From positions 26,680,204 through 26,744,203 of the forward strand of contig CM066919.1 of the NCBI GenBank assembly GCA_033964015.1: a stretch of DNA of 64,000 nt, given 5' to 3'. The position numbers and the translations under genes are program-made. This stretch comes from Scolanthus callimorphus. Lineage: Eukaryota; Cnidaria; Anthozoa; Actiniaria; Edwardsiidae. The notes beneath the pieces are model-generated. The model saw only the letters and a program-made list of their open reading frames with translations, was not told the DNA's origin and did no database searches. Of this stretch, positions 15,201-26,680 are shown piece after piece (the first letter of the stretch is position 1; every line of letters begins with the position of its first letter).

Positions 15201-18200
15201 CTAGACGACAATCTAGACAATAATCTAGACAATAATCTAGACGACAATCTAGACGATTATATACTAGATTATCTACTAGATAATAATCTAGATGACTCTC
15301 TAGAAGATTATCTACACGGTTATCTAATCGATTATCTATTATCTAGACGATTATATACTAGAAGATTATAGAAGATTATCTAGACGGTTATCTAAACGAT
15401 TATCTAGACGACTATCTAGACGACTATCTAGACGATATCTAGACGATTATCTATACGGTATCTATACGATTATCTATACGATTATCTATACGATTATCTA
15501 GACAATAATCTAGACAATAATCTAGACGACAATCTAGACGATTATATACTAGATTATCTACTAGATATAATCTAGATGACTCTCTAGAAGATTATCTACA
15601 CGGTTATCTAAACGATTATCTAGACGATTATCTAGACGATAATCTAGACGATTATCAAGACGATTATCAAGACGATTATCTTGACGATTATCTAGACGAT
15701 TATCTAGACGATTATCTAGACGATTATCTACTCGATTATCTAGACGATTATCTAGACGATTATCTAGACGATTATCTAGACGATTATCAAGACGATTATC
15801 GAAACGATTATCTAGACGATTATCTATACGGTTATCTATATGATTATCTATACGATTATCTATACGATTATCTAGACAATAATCTAGACGATAATCTAGA
15901 CGACAATCTAGACGATTATATACTAGATTATCTACTAGATAATAATCTAGATGACTCTCTAGAAGATTATCTACACGGTATCTAAACGATTATCTAGACG
16001 ATTATCTAGACGATTATCTTGACGATTATCTTGACGATTATCTACTCGATTATCTAGACGATTATCTAGACGATTATCTAGACGATTATCTAGACGATTA
16101 TCAAGACGATTATCGAAACGATTATCTAGACGATTATCTAGACGATTATCTAGACGATTATCTAGGACGATTATCTAGACGATTATCTAGACGATTATCT
16201 AGATGATACCTAGACGATTACCTAGACGATTACCTAGACGATTACCTAGACGATTATCTAGACGATTATCTAGACGATTATCTAGACGATTATCTAGACG
16301 ATTATCTATACGATTATCTATACGATTACCTAGACGATTACCTATACGATTATCTAGACGATTACCTAGACGATTATCTAGACGATTATCTAGACGGTTA
16401 TCTAGACGGTTATCTAGACGATTATCTAGACGATTATCTAGACGATTATCTAGACGATTATCTAGACGATTATCAAGACGATTATCTAAACGATTATCTT
16501 GACGATTATCTAGACGATTATCTAGACGATTATCTAGACCATTATCTACTCGATTATCTAGACCATTATCTAGACGATTATCTAGACGATTATCTAGACG
16601 ATATCTAGACGATTATCTAGACGATTATCAAGGCGATTATCAAGACGATATATCTAAACGATTATCTAGACGATTATCTAGACGATTATCTAGACGATTA
16701 TCTAGACGATTATCTAGACGATTATCTAGACGATTATCTAGACGATTATCTAGACGATCACCTAGACGATTATCTAGACGATTATCTAGACGATTATCTA
16801 GACGATTATCTAGACGATTATCTAGACGATTATCTAGACGATTATCTAGACTATTATCTAAACGATTATCTTGACGATTATCTAGACGATTATCTAGACC
16901 ATTATCTACTCGATTATCTAGACGATTATCTAGACGATTATCTAGACGATTATCTAGACGATTATCTAGACGATTATCTAGACGATTATCTAGACGATTA
17001 TCTAGACGATTATCTAGACGATTATCTAGACGATTATCTAGACGATTATCTAGACGATTATCTAGACGATTATCTAGACGATTATCTAGACGATTATCTA
17101 GACGATTATCTAGACGATTATCTGGACGATTATATAGACGATTATATAGACGATTATATAGACGATTATATAGACGATTATATAGACGATTATCTAAACG
17201 ATTATCTAGACGATTATCCAGACGGTAACCTGTACGATTACCTATATGATTATCTAGATGAGTATCTAGACGATTATCTAGACGATTATCTAGAGGATTA
17301 TCTAGAGGATTATCTAGAGGATTATCTAGACGATTATCTAGACGATTATCCAGACTTTTATCTAGACGATTATCTAGACGATTATCTAGACAATAATCTA
17401 GACGACAATCTAGACGATTATCTAGACGATTATATACTAGATTATCTACTAGATAATAATCTAGATGACTCTCTAGAAGATTATCTAGACGGTTATCTAA
17501 ATGATTATCTAGACGACTATCTAGACGATTATCTAGACGATTATCTAGACGATTATCAAGACGATTATCTAAACGATTATCTTGACGATTATCTAGACGA
17601 TTATCTATACGGTTATCTATATGATTATCTATACGATTATCTATACGATTATCTAGACAATAATCTAGACAATAATCTAGACGACAATCTAGACGATTAT
17701 ATACTAGATTATCTACTAGATAATAATCTAGATGACTCTCTAGAAGATTATCTACACGGTTATCTAAACAATTATCTAGACGATTATCTAGACAATTATC
17801 TAGACGATTATCTAGACGATTATCAAGACGATTATCTAAACGATTATCTGACGATTATCTAGACGATTATCTAGACGATTATCTAGACGATTATCTACTC
17901 GATTATCTAGACGATTATCTAGACGATTATCTAGACGATTATCTAGACGATTATCAAGACGATTATCGAAACGATTATCTAGACGATTATCTATACGGTT
18001 ATCTATATGATTATCGATACGATTATCTATACGATTATCTAGACAATAATCTAGACAATAATCTAGACGACAATCTAGACGATTATATACTAGATTATCT
18101 ACTAGATAATAATCTAGATGACTCTCTAGAAGATTATCTACACGGTTATCTAAACGATTATCTAGACGATTATCTAGACGATTATCTAGACGATTAACTA

Positions 18201-20822
18201 GACGATTATCTAGACGATTATCAAGACGATTATCTTGACGATTATCTACTCGATTATCTACTCGATTATCTAGACGATTATCTAGACGATTATCTAGACG
18301 ATTATCTAGACGATTATCAAGACGATTATCGAAAACGATTATCTAGACGATTATCGAAACGATTATCTAGACGATTATCTAGACGATTATCTAGATGATT
18401 ACCTATACGATTACCTAGACGATTACCTAGACGATTATCTAGACGATTATCTAGACGATTATCTAGACGATTATCTAGACGATTATCTAGACGATTATCT
18501 AGACGATTATCTAGACGATTATCTAGATGATTACCTATACGATTACCTATACGATTACCTAGACGATTACCTAGACGATTATCTAGACGATTATCTAGAC
18601 GGTTATCTAGACGATTATCTAGACGATTATCTAGACGATTATCTAGACGATTATCTAGACGATTATCAAGACGATTATCTTGACGATTATTGACGATTAT
18701 CTAGACGATTATCTAGACGATTATCTAGACGATTATCTAGACCATTATCTACTCGATTATCTAGACCATTATCTAGACGATTATCTAGACGATTATCTAG
18801 ACGATTATCTAGACGATTATCTAGACGATTATCAAGACGATTATCAAGACGATTATCTAGACGATTATCTAGACGATTATCTAGACGATTATCTAGACGA
18901 TAATCTACTCGATTATCTAGACGATTATCTAGACGATTATCTAGACGATTATCTAGACGATCACCTAGACGATTATCTAGACGATCACCTAGACGATTAT
19001 CTAGACGATTATCTAGACGATTATCTAGACGATTATCTAGACGATTATCTAGACGATTATCTAGACTATTATCTAAACGATTATCTTGACGATTATCTAG
19101 ACGATTATCTAGACCATTATCTACTCGATTATCTAGACGATTATCTAGACGATTATCTAGACGATTATCAAGACGATTATCGAAACGATTATCGAAACGA
19201 TTATCTAGACGATTATCTAGACGATTATCTAGACGATTATCTAGACGATTATCTAGAGGATTATCTAGACGATTATCTAGACGATTATCTAGACGATTAT
19301 CTAGACGATTATCTAGACGATTATCTAGACGATTATCTAGACGATTATCTAGACGATTATCTTGACGATTATCTAGACGATTATCTAGACGATTATCTAG
19401 ACGATTATCTAGACGATTATCTAGACGATTATCTAGACGATTATCTGGACGATTATATAGACGATTATATAGACGATTATATAGACGATTATCTAAACGA
19501 TTATCTAAACGATTATCTAGACGATTATCCAGACGGTAACCTGTACGATTACCTATATGATTATCTAGATGAGTATCTAGACGATTATCTAGAGGATTAT
19601 CTAGAGGATTATCTAGACAATTATCTAGACGATTATCCAGACTTTTATCTAGACGATTATCTAGACGATTATCTAGACAATAATCTAGACGACAATCTAG
19701 ACGATTATCTAGACGATTATATACTAGATTATCTACTAGATAATAATCTAGATGACTCTCTAGAAGATTATCTAGACGGTTATCTAGACGGTTATCTAGA
19801 CGACTATCTAGACGACTATCTAGACGATTATCTAGACGATTATCTATACGATAATCTAGACGATTATCTATACGATTATCTATACGGTTATCTATATGAT
19901 TATCTATACGATTATCTATACGATTATCTAGACAATTATCTAGACAATAATCTAGACGACAATCTAGACCATTATCTAGACGATTATATACTAGAAGATT
20001 ATAGAAGATTATCTAGACGGTTATCTAAACGATTATCTAGACGACTATCTAGACGATTATCTATACGGTTATCTATATGATTATCTATACGATTATCTAT
20101 ACGATTATCTATACGATTATCTAGACAATAATCTAGACAATAATCTAGACGACAATCTAGACGATTATATACTAGATTATTTACTAGATAATAATCTAGA
20201 TGACTCTCTAGAAGATTATCTACACGATTATCTAGACGATTATCTAGACGATTATCTAGACGATTATCTAGACGATTATCAAGACGATTATCTAAACGAT
20301 TATCTAAACGATTATCTTGACGATTATCTAGACGATTATCTAGACGATTATCTAGACGATTATCTACTCGATTATCTACTCGATTATCTAGACGATTATC
20401 TAGACGATTATCTAGACGATTATCTAGACGATTATCTAGACGATTATCAAGACGATTATCAAGACGATTATCTAAACGATTATCTAGACGATTATCTAGA
20501 CGATTATCTAGACGATTATCTAGACGATTATCTAGACGATTATCTAGACGATTATCTAGACGATTATCTAGACGATCATCTAGACGATCATCTAGACGAT
20601 CATCTAGACGATCATCTAGACGATCATCTAGACGATCATCTAGACGATCATCTAGACGATCATCTAGACGATTATCTAGACGATTATCTAGACGATTATC
20701 TAGACGATTATCTAGACGATTATCTAGACGATTATCTAGACGATTATCTAGACGATTATCTAGACGATTATCTAGACGATTATCTAGACGATTTTCTCGA
20801 CTATTATCTCGACGATTATCTA
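3256..20822. repeat. Long 12-bp minisatellite (GATTATCTAGAC)n with higher-order structure
   Basis: At least 17.57 kb of nearly pure 12-bp monomers. The main unit is GATTATCTAGAC, which contains TCTAGA. Recurring variants include GATTATCTATAC, GATTACCTAGAC, GATTATCAAGAC, GATTATCGAAAC, GATTATCTTGAC, GATTATCTACTC, AATAATCTAGAC and GATCATCTAGAC. An irregular marker block built on ACTAGATTATCTACTAG followed by GATGACTCTCTAGAAG recurs more than 20 times (for example near 3594, 5063, 5653, 6563, 7873, 9138, 12284, 15290, 18117, 20207). Because 12 is a multiple of 3, long spurious frames arise on both strands (YLDD, RRLS and NRLD repeats); none is a gene. Single-base losses (GATATCTAGAC) are frequent. 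No promoter or host gene is seen inside. Confidence 0.97.
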
Positions 20823-22275
20823 GCGGCAGGTGTAAAGTACAGGTCGCAGGTCACAGGTCACAGGTCACAGGTCACAGGTAGATTGACTTTTATAAAAAAT
20901 AACACCCCTCTCTACATCCTGTTCTCTTTCAAATGCGATGTCTATTACAATAATCTGCAGTTGGCGACTGCAGGGAGCCCACGAGACTTATCTCGACAGG
21001 GCTTCGGATCACAGGTCATATTTTATTACTCATATAAAAATACAAATGAACTTCTCTTTGTACTTTTGCTCGAAGATCGTTCGCAATGCTGTATCGCCAC
21101 GTACTTTTGGCAATTGGTTGTCATTCATTTTTACGCACTAATATCTACAAATATCTACATGATGTCAGCCTAGCAACATACCGAGACAGAAAGCATCCAT
21201 TCCATCGGCTGATTTAGGGAATGTATTGCAATATTTCTGATTGAATTCGGTGAAAAGAGTAATAAAACTTTGTTTAAAGAAGACTATTTCAAGATGTCTA
21301 CATGTAATTCATGGTCTGGTATCGACTGAAAACAACAACAAAAGAGTGGCTCACTAGGACTGCACTTAACAGTGCAGGATAATTAGACACATGGTGCATT
21401 TAACGAGGATTGTAATAATACATAAATAAAAAATAAGACTACATCAATAAAGGGGAGAACTATGTTTATTCCAGATAAACATGGATACACAAATATCAAG
21501 GACTTCAAAATTTCTGCTGTCGTCGCAACGTCCATCGTATGTAAATGTATAAACTCAGTTTCAGACAAACGTATACAGTAAAAACCCGCTATAAGAACCT
21601 GGATTTGAAGAACCTGTAAGGCTAGAATTATCATGTGTAAAAACCCATGTTTCCCAATTTATTTTAGGCTAAAAAATTCTAGGTTCTTATACGCTGGTGT
21701 TTACAGTACCAGTTCACTTACCAAAATATAACATGTTTTTCTTCAACAACGCACTCAGTTCAGTGTTTCAAAAAATATTTACAAACGAATACGAAATTGA
21801 CTTACCAAATGAAGGCAAGATGGCATTGTTTTAGTATAATCTGTAATGTTAACACATAAGAAGTTCTTCTTCAACGCACCCAGTTCAATGTTCAATGTTT
21901 CAAATAAATCTTACAAACGAACACCAAATAAACATATTATATACTGGCCGGTCTAGATGGCATTTTCTTAACTTGTTCTTGGTGTAATCTGTAATATTGA
22001 CAATATAACATTTTTCAACAACGAATACGAAATTGACTTACCAAATGAAGTCAAGATGACATTATCTTAACTTTTTTTAGTATAATCTGTAATGTTAACA
22101 ACATAACATGTTGTTCTTCAACGCACTCAGTTCAATGTTCAATGTTTCAAAAAATCTTACAAACGATTTTTTTTTATAAAAGTCAATCTACCTTGTTAAA
22201 AAATACCTGTGACCTGCGACCTGTGACCTGTGACCTGTGACCTGCGACCTGCGACCTGTACTTTACACCTGCCGC
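20823..22275. mobile_element. 1.45-kb inverted-repeat element with AGGTCAC arrays in its ends
   Basis: The left end GCGGCAGGTGTAAAGTACAG (20823-20842) is matched by its reverse complement ending at 22275. The inverted ends extend about 80-110 bp, through a run of 7-bp AGGTCAC/AGGTCGC units and then GTAGATTGACTTTTATAAAA. The interior (about 21720-22170) holds three diverged direct repeats of roughly 130-150 bp, each with GACTTACCAAATGAAG, TATAATCTGTAATGTTAAC and CAGTTCAATGTTCAATG motifs. No transposase frame is seen, so it is a non-autonomous DNA element. No target duplication is visible, and the left flank is the satellite itself. Confidence 0.82.
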
Positions 22276-23137
22276 ATTGGAAGTGTTTGCCAGGTATTCA
22301 CCGACAGTGAAAGGTCATGAACCCGTCAGAAAGAATAGTTTATATAAGTTTTGGACACGCAACTGCTGAAGCCTGTAACCATCACGACTGTGGAGGATTT
22401 CTAGCCATGGATTTTAAAGTTTGAGGTTCAACGATGCTCGCATTCTGTGCTTGAAAGACCCCTACATAATGGCTACATATCTGCTCACCTTCCTTTCTAC
22501 AACAACAGCATCGAAGCAGGTAGATAGGAATAAATTAGTGAAAATAAATAAGTGGCCTTGCAAATACAATAGGAGTGTGTTTAAACCTACAGGAAAACTG
22601 AAGTTTTAGATGTTTTGTCAATTTCTTGTCTATTGCCCAGACAGTTTAGATTGCAAGTGGTTCAAAAGGGAAATCGAGAATGAGAGAAATACAGAGGGAG
22701 CAAATAAACGGCAGCTATGAATTTTCCTCAACTCCTCTGACCCCTTTCCATTTTGAGCCACTGCACAGGATAGCATCAAATCTCAGTCCCTGCAGTGAAC
22801 TCCCCATACACATAGACAGGGGTGTGTCAGGATTTCAAATATCAAAAGCTATGCAAATGTTAGAACAATTTTCTTTTGAAATTGTAGCAAAATTGTTTGC
22901 AAGCCCTACAGTTTGTCCTGAGAAAAGTGTAAAAGCCACAACAGCTGCAGTTTTTGCTATCTTTAGGGTTATAAAACTATTTTTGCCACAACCAGTTTGC
23001 TATCCCTTAGGGTTAATATCAATTTTCCTGGTGAGCACCTGTCTATTTTTATGGGAAGCAAAGCTTTCACAGAGATAGTTTGTTGGGATATGCAATGGTG
23101 GAGTGATATCTTACCTTGTGTTGATGTCATTTCCTAT
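22276..23137. other. Unassigned non-coding stretch
   Basis: Contains a 132-codon open frame at 22680-23078 (+) and shorter ones, none with a recognisable domain, splice context or codon pattern that I would trust. No repeats are evident. Confidence 0.4.
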
Positions 23138-23317
23138 TGTGTGGTTCCAAAAAATATCCATACCCTCCCCCCCCCCCCCCTCTTGAATTTCTAAAGTAAA
23201 ATACATTATTTGTATGGAAAAGATCAGGTAAATTGACCCCCCCCCCCCCCCCCCCCCTCCAGAATTTCCATTGCCCTTCAGTGGGGGTGGGGCATGGATA
23301 TTTTATGGAACAACACA
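23138..23317. mobile_element. Second copy of the TGTGTGGTTCC MITE
   Basis: Starts TGTGTGGTTCCAAAAAATAT and ends with the imperfect complement ATATTTTATGGAACAACACA. The interior has C13 and C21 tracts (the latter 23237-23257). It is the same family as 43-187. A lone left end (TGTGTGGTTCCAGAAAATAT) lies at about 23573-23592. Confidence 0.72.
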
Positions 23318-24610
23318 TTGCATGGTGACTGAGCTTTAAAATGTTACTTCTGGGAGCCACATCCCACTTTTTTAATGCTTTCAATTTTTCAAACACCAAT
23401 TTTTGTCTGCATCACCCCCACAATGAGGCAAAATACAATGAGGCATTTTGCAAAAGCTGTACCTTTTGTTTTCTCCCTGTCATTGACAAGGGTGTTTTCG
23501 ACTCTTGCAATGTTATGTCAGAGAATGTACCAAATAAACCTAATTCAGAATACAATAGGTTGCTTAGGTAATGTGTGGTTCCAGAAAATATTCAAAACCA
23601 CAAGAGAAGATGCAGAGGATTAATAAGGACCTTCAAACACATTTTCTGAAAGTTAATCTGTTTGTTTTTCTAACTACCAAACAATATGACTATTAAAATA
23701 TAAAGGATTTTTCCCAAAATTTAGAAATCTGGAGAAGGGCTTCAAGCCTGACAGAAGAAGGAGGGGCAAAGGTGACCTCTAACCACTTTTATTATATGGC
23801 AACGATAGTACGCGCGCTCTGATTGGCAAACGAGCGGGCGTAACTCTCCGTAATGCCCACGGGCATTATGGAAATTCTTAATGCCCGCTCGCAGTTCACG
23901 ACTGACAAAAAATTATCTCCTTGAAATAACACAAATTCAAAAAGATTTTCAGCGAAATTCACAACAAGGAATACTTGATAGAGTATAACACAAATCTAAC
24001 TTGTGACAAGAGGAAAATAAAGGCCTGAATATCAGAAATGACCTGTTTACAAAAGCAAAGCAGAGCCAAAAATTACTTTAAGAAATCGAGTCTATCAGGA
24101 GAAAATGAGAACTGTGAAGGGAGTCAAAAGAGCAGCAAAAGGTAAAAGCTACATGTAAATTAAAAATTTTATTGGAAATTCAAGAAACTTGAGAGCTAAA
24201 AAGAATAACAGAAAGCGAGTTCAAACTGTGTGCTTACCGATATTACTGATAGTGAAGTCGTTGATTTCCTTTCTCTCTCCATCTCCGAGTTAAATTCATT
24301 CTTACTTGATTGCCGTTTGAAACTTCTGTAACTTCCTCAAAAGTTTCTCACAAATGACTAAACAACATTATAAAATATCTGTAAAAGAAAGGATTCCGAA
24401 GTATTTGACATCCATAAGAGATTTAGAGCAAGTCTGGCGTTGTTTGCACACACAGGTTTGTTCTATCAGTTTGACTCAGAGAATGAAAAACTCTGAATGA
24501 ACTCGAGCGCGACGCGGGCGCGTGTCTGAGTTATTTCGGCGGGAAAATGAACGAGGCGATCGACTTCCGGTTCGTAAAAAGTTTGTAGAAAAAGTGCCAT
24601 ATAATAAACA
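23318..24610. other. Unassigned sequence, probably old transposon
   Basis: No gene is recognised. TTATTATATGGCA near 23791 is complemented by TGCCATATAATAA near 24595, and a small hairpin with GGGCATTA motifs lies around 23855-23890. A roughly 0.8-kb inverted-repeat element may therefore span 23790-24610, but the ends are short. Confidence 0.35.
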
Positions 24611-24750
24611 ACTTACTAACCTCGACCGTTCGGGCATTACGTGAAATATCAAACCTCGGTTTTGGCGTATCAACCTCGCTATCGCTCGGTCGATACGCCA
24701 AAACCTCAGTTTGATATTTCACGTAATGCCCTCACTCTCGGTTAGTAAGT
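24611..24750. repeat. Near-perfect 140-bp palindrome
   Basis: Arms beginning ACTTACTAACC (24611) and ending GGTTAGTAAGT (24750) pair along almost their whole length. Inner arms include GGGCATTACGTGAAATATCA and GGCGTATC, with a short loop near 24675-24690. It is a MITE or foldback end rather than a gene. Confidence 0.8.
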
Positions 24751-26134
24751 AGTTAGTATTGCCCTCATTTAATACAATGTGTTGTAAATTGTCAAAAAAA
24801 TTTATTATCTTTGCTTTTGATCAGTTTGGGTTGGGTGTGGGTTCAAGAACTGATGATGATCCTGGGTTACCGATGATGATGATCATGATCATGGGTTGCA
24901 TTCTTCAGGATTCAGTACAGCTTCTCTTCTGTCACCAACATTCATTCCATGTGACCCTTCAGCATATGGGTCAGGTACAGGATATTATCTGGAAACTTGC
25001 AAACTACCACCAGGGGCAGATCCAGGAATTTTAGAAAGGGGAACTGGGCAGTGAAGTATAGGGACCAAAAATTGCTAATTTCTTCAGCAAACACAGTAAA
25101 TGTACAGGAAAATCTCCCCAAAAAGGGGCTGTGGACCCCCAATAAATCCGTCCCTGACCACAGTATTGAAATAGCAGCCCCAAATCGACAATTAGAATAT
25201 ATAAAATAAATATGTCCAGCTGATAAATGAATTATTAAATGAGATAATGCTGGAGGCTTTATGGCATATGTAAGTATTTTTCCAGGCAATACTGCCTCAA
25301 GAGGAAACCACTAACTAAACTAGATAAACCATTGTAGATTTGGCTCGAGTAGAACATCCACTTCTTTGAAACAATAACGCAGTCTCACACACAGCAATGT
25401 TTAGTGAACATATTTCAAAACATTCTGTAAACCCTGCCAAGTGAAATTAGGCAAAAAGCTCATTGATTTAGATAGCATGATTATGAGTACTTGCACAAGT
25501 AAATCCTACAAACAACCTTAATACTTTGAATGCAGGAGTCAGGTATAATAAAAAACATGCGTTTTATTTCAAAACTTGTTTTGCCCAAGGTACTGGTTAT
25601 CTAAACCAGCGGCAGCGCAGCAGAAGTCAAGTTTCTTTGAGTGAAGAAGAAAAGTGGTGTAATAATAATAATAATACAGTGCTCCAAAATAAAAGAAATC
25701 GAGTTTTGAACAGGCAAAATGGATCTGCAGGCAAAATCCTTTGATGCTACGCCACTGCTAATAAAGGCGTTCTTACCGCAAATTAACACGCAGAAGATGA
25801 AATTCCAGCCTTCAGCCAGAAGAAATGTCTGGCGAAAAGAAATCGGTCGTGCACGTTCACTCCGAAAAAGATCTTGAATTCTTGAAACCTGAATGCCATG
25901 AATATCATTTTCAACTGAGCACATATTTTGCTTGCCTCTGAAATGAATTTCATTGAAATCAGGGCCAAAACCCGCCAGAAAAACCACAAAGTTTACGTTC
26001 CCTTCGCGACTTTTCTCTCGTCCGCCATTGTATTTATGTCGTTTGGCCGCGCTCGCCCCAGTCTCTTTGCACTTCATCCAAAATGGCGGAAGAAACCGCC
26101 AAGTCGCCTATAAGCCATTGGGTTGCTCTGATTA
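24751..26134. other. Mostly unassigned; one degraded MITE at about 25010-25160
   Basis: A GATGATGAT-rich patch lies at 24855-24895. The segment 25012-25165 (CAGGGGCAGATCCAGGAATT, AACACAGTAAATGTA, GGACCCCC) is a decayed copy of the CAGGGGCGTAGCCAG family also found at 43115 and 52417. Two ATGGCGG contexts face away from each other around 26032 (-) and 26083 (+). They could be promoter-proximal YY1-like motifs, but no exon can be supported. Confidence 0.4.
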
Positions 26135-26139
26135 CATAT

Positions 26140-26358
26140 TGTTGTAAAATTAATAGAGACCTTTTGCCCAAACATAAGGCTTTAATAAGCATAAATCTCG
26201 TACAATAATACGAAGTAAAACAAGATGGCTGCCAAGAGAAATATGGGTAACTGCTGAGTAAATTGCGGGCTCACAAACCACAGGCAAACCAAACATAACA
26301 AAACTAAGCTAAACATGATTTAAGTTCAGTGTTCAGTCTTTGAGATATATTATATTCA
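26140..26358 (-). repeat. 3' LTR of the gypsy element
   Basis: A 219-bp direct repeat of 29945-30159, with TG and CA at its ends. It has four extra bases near the end (about 26350-26354). On the minus strand it lies directly after the polypurine tract. Confidence 0.93.
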
Positions 26359-26366
26359 CCCCTCCG

Positions 26367-26680
26367 TTAGAGGTCGAGTCTGTCCACTGCACGGCGTGCC
26401 CTCTCTGAACGTCGCAGGGACGGCTGCTCATCAGTTCCTGGGTTAGCTGGAGGTGCCGTTGTTACTGGTACATCTATTACTGAGGGTGACGGTGGACAAG
26501 CAGGGAGATGCTCAGTTTCCACAGTGGTAGCCTTAGCTGGTAGTTGGAGCTGGGACATTACCTCGCCTTTTGGGGCAAGGTGCTTGGTAGCGACCGTTGT
26601 TTCTCTACCATCTGGATAGCGCACATGGGCATAGTGAGAATTTGCTTCAAGCAGCTCAACCTCGTCTACTAAGGGAATGT
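26367..26680 (-). pseudogene. pol: gypsy pol C-terminal tail
   Basis: Continues the integrase after one missing base near 26680. It has the element-typical HVRYPDGRETTVATKHLAP segment, a proline/serine-rich linker and a basic end, then a stop 8 bases before the 3' LTR. This is the expected terminus of the polyprotein. Confidence 0.75.

Noticed and set aside
18680..20080. 466-codon open frame of YLDD repeats (and similar RRLS or NRLD frames at 3998, 4521, 5306, 16203)
   Set aside because: A 12-bp tandem unit without a stop codon keeps frames open on both strands. The YLDD look of a polymerase motif is coincidental.
3256..20822. CRISPR array
   Set aside because: Repeats are contiguous 12-mers with no unique spacers, and the host is eukaryotic.
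22680..23078. 132-codon frame
   Set aside because: No domain, no splice context and no homology I recognise; length is within chance for this base composition.
25601..26077. 158-codon minus-strand frame with an ATGGCGG context nearby
   Set aside because: Composition is mixed, it includes an ATT microsatellite translated as poly-Ile, and no domain is visible. Possible divergent promoter only.
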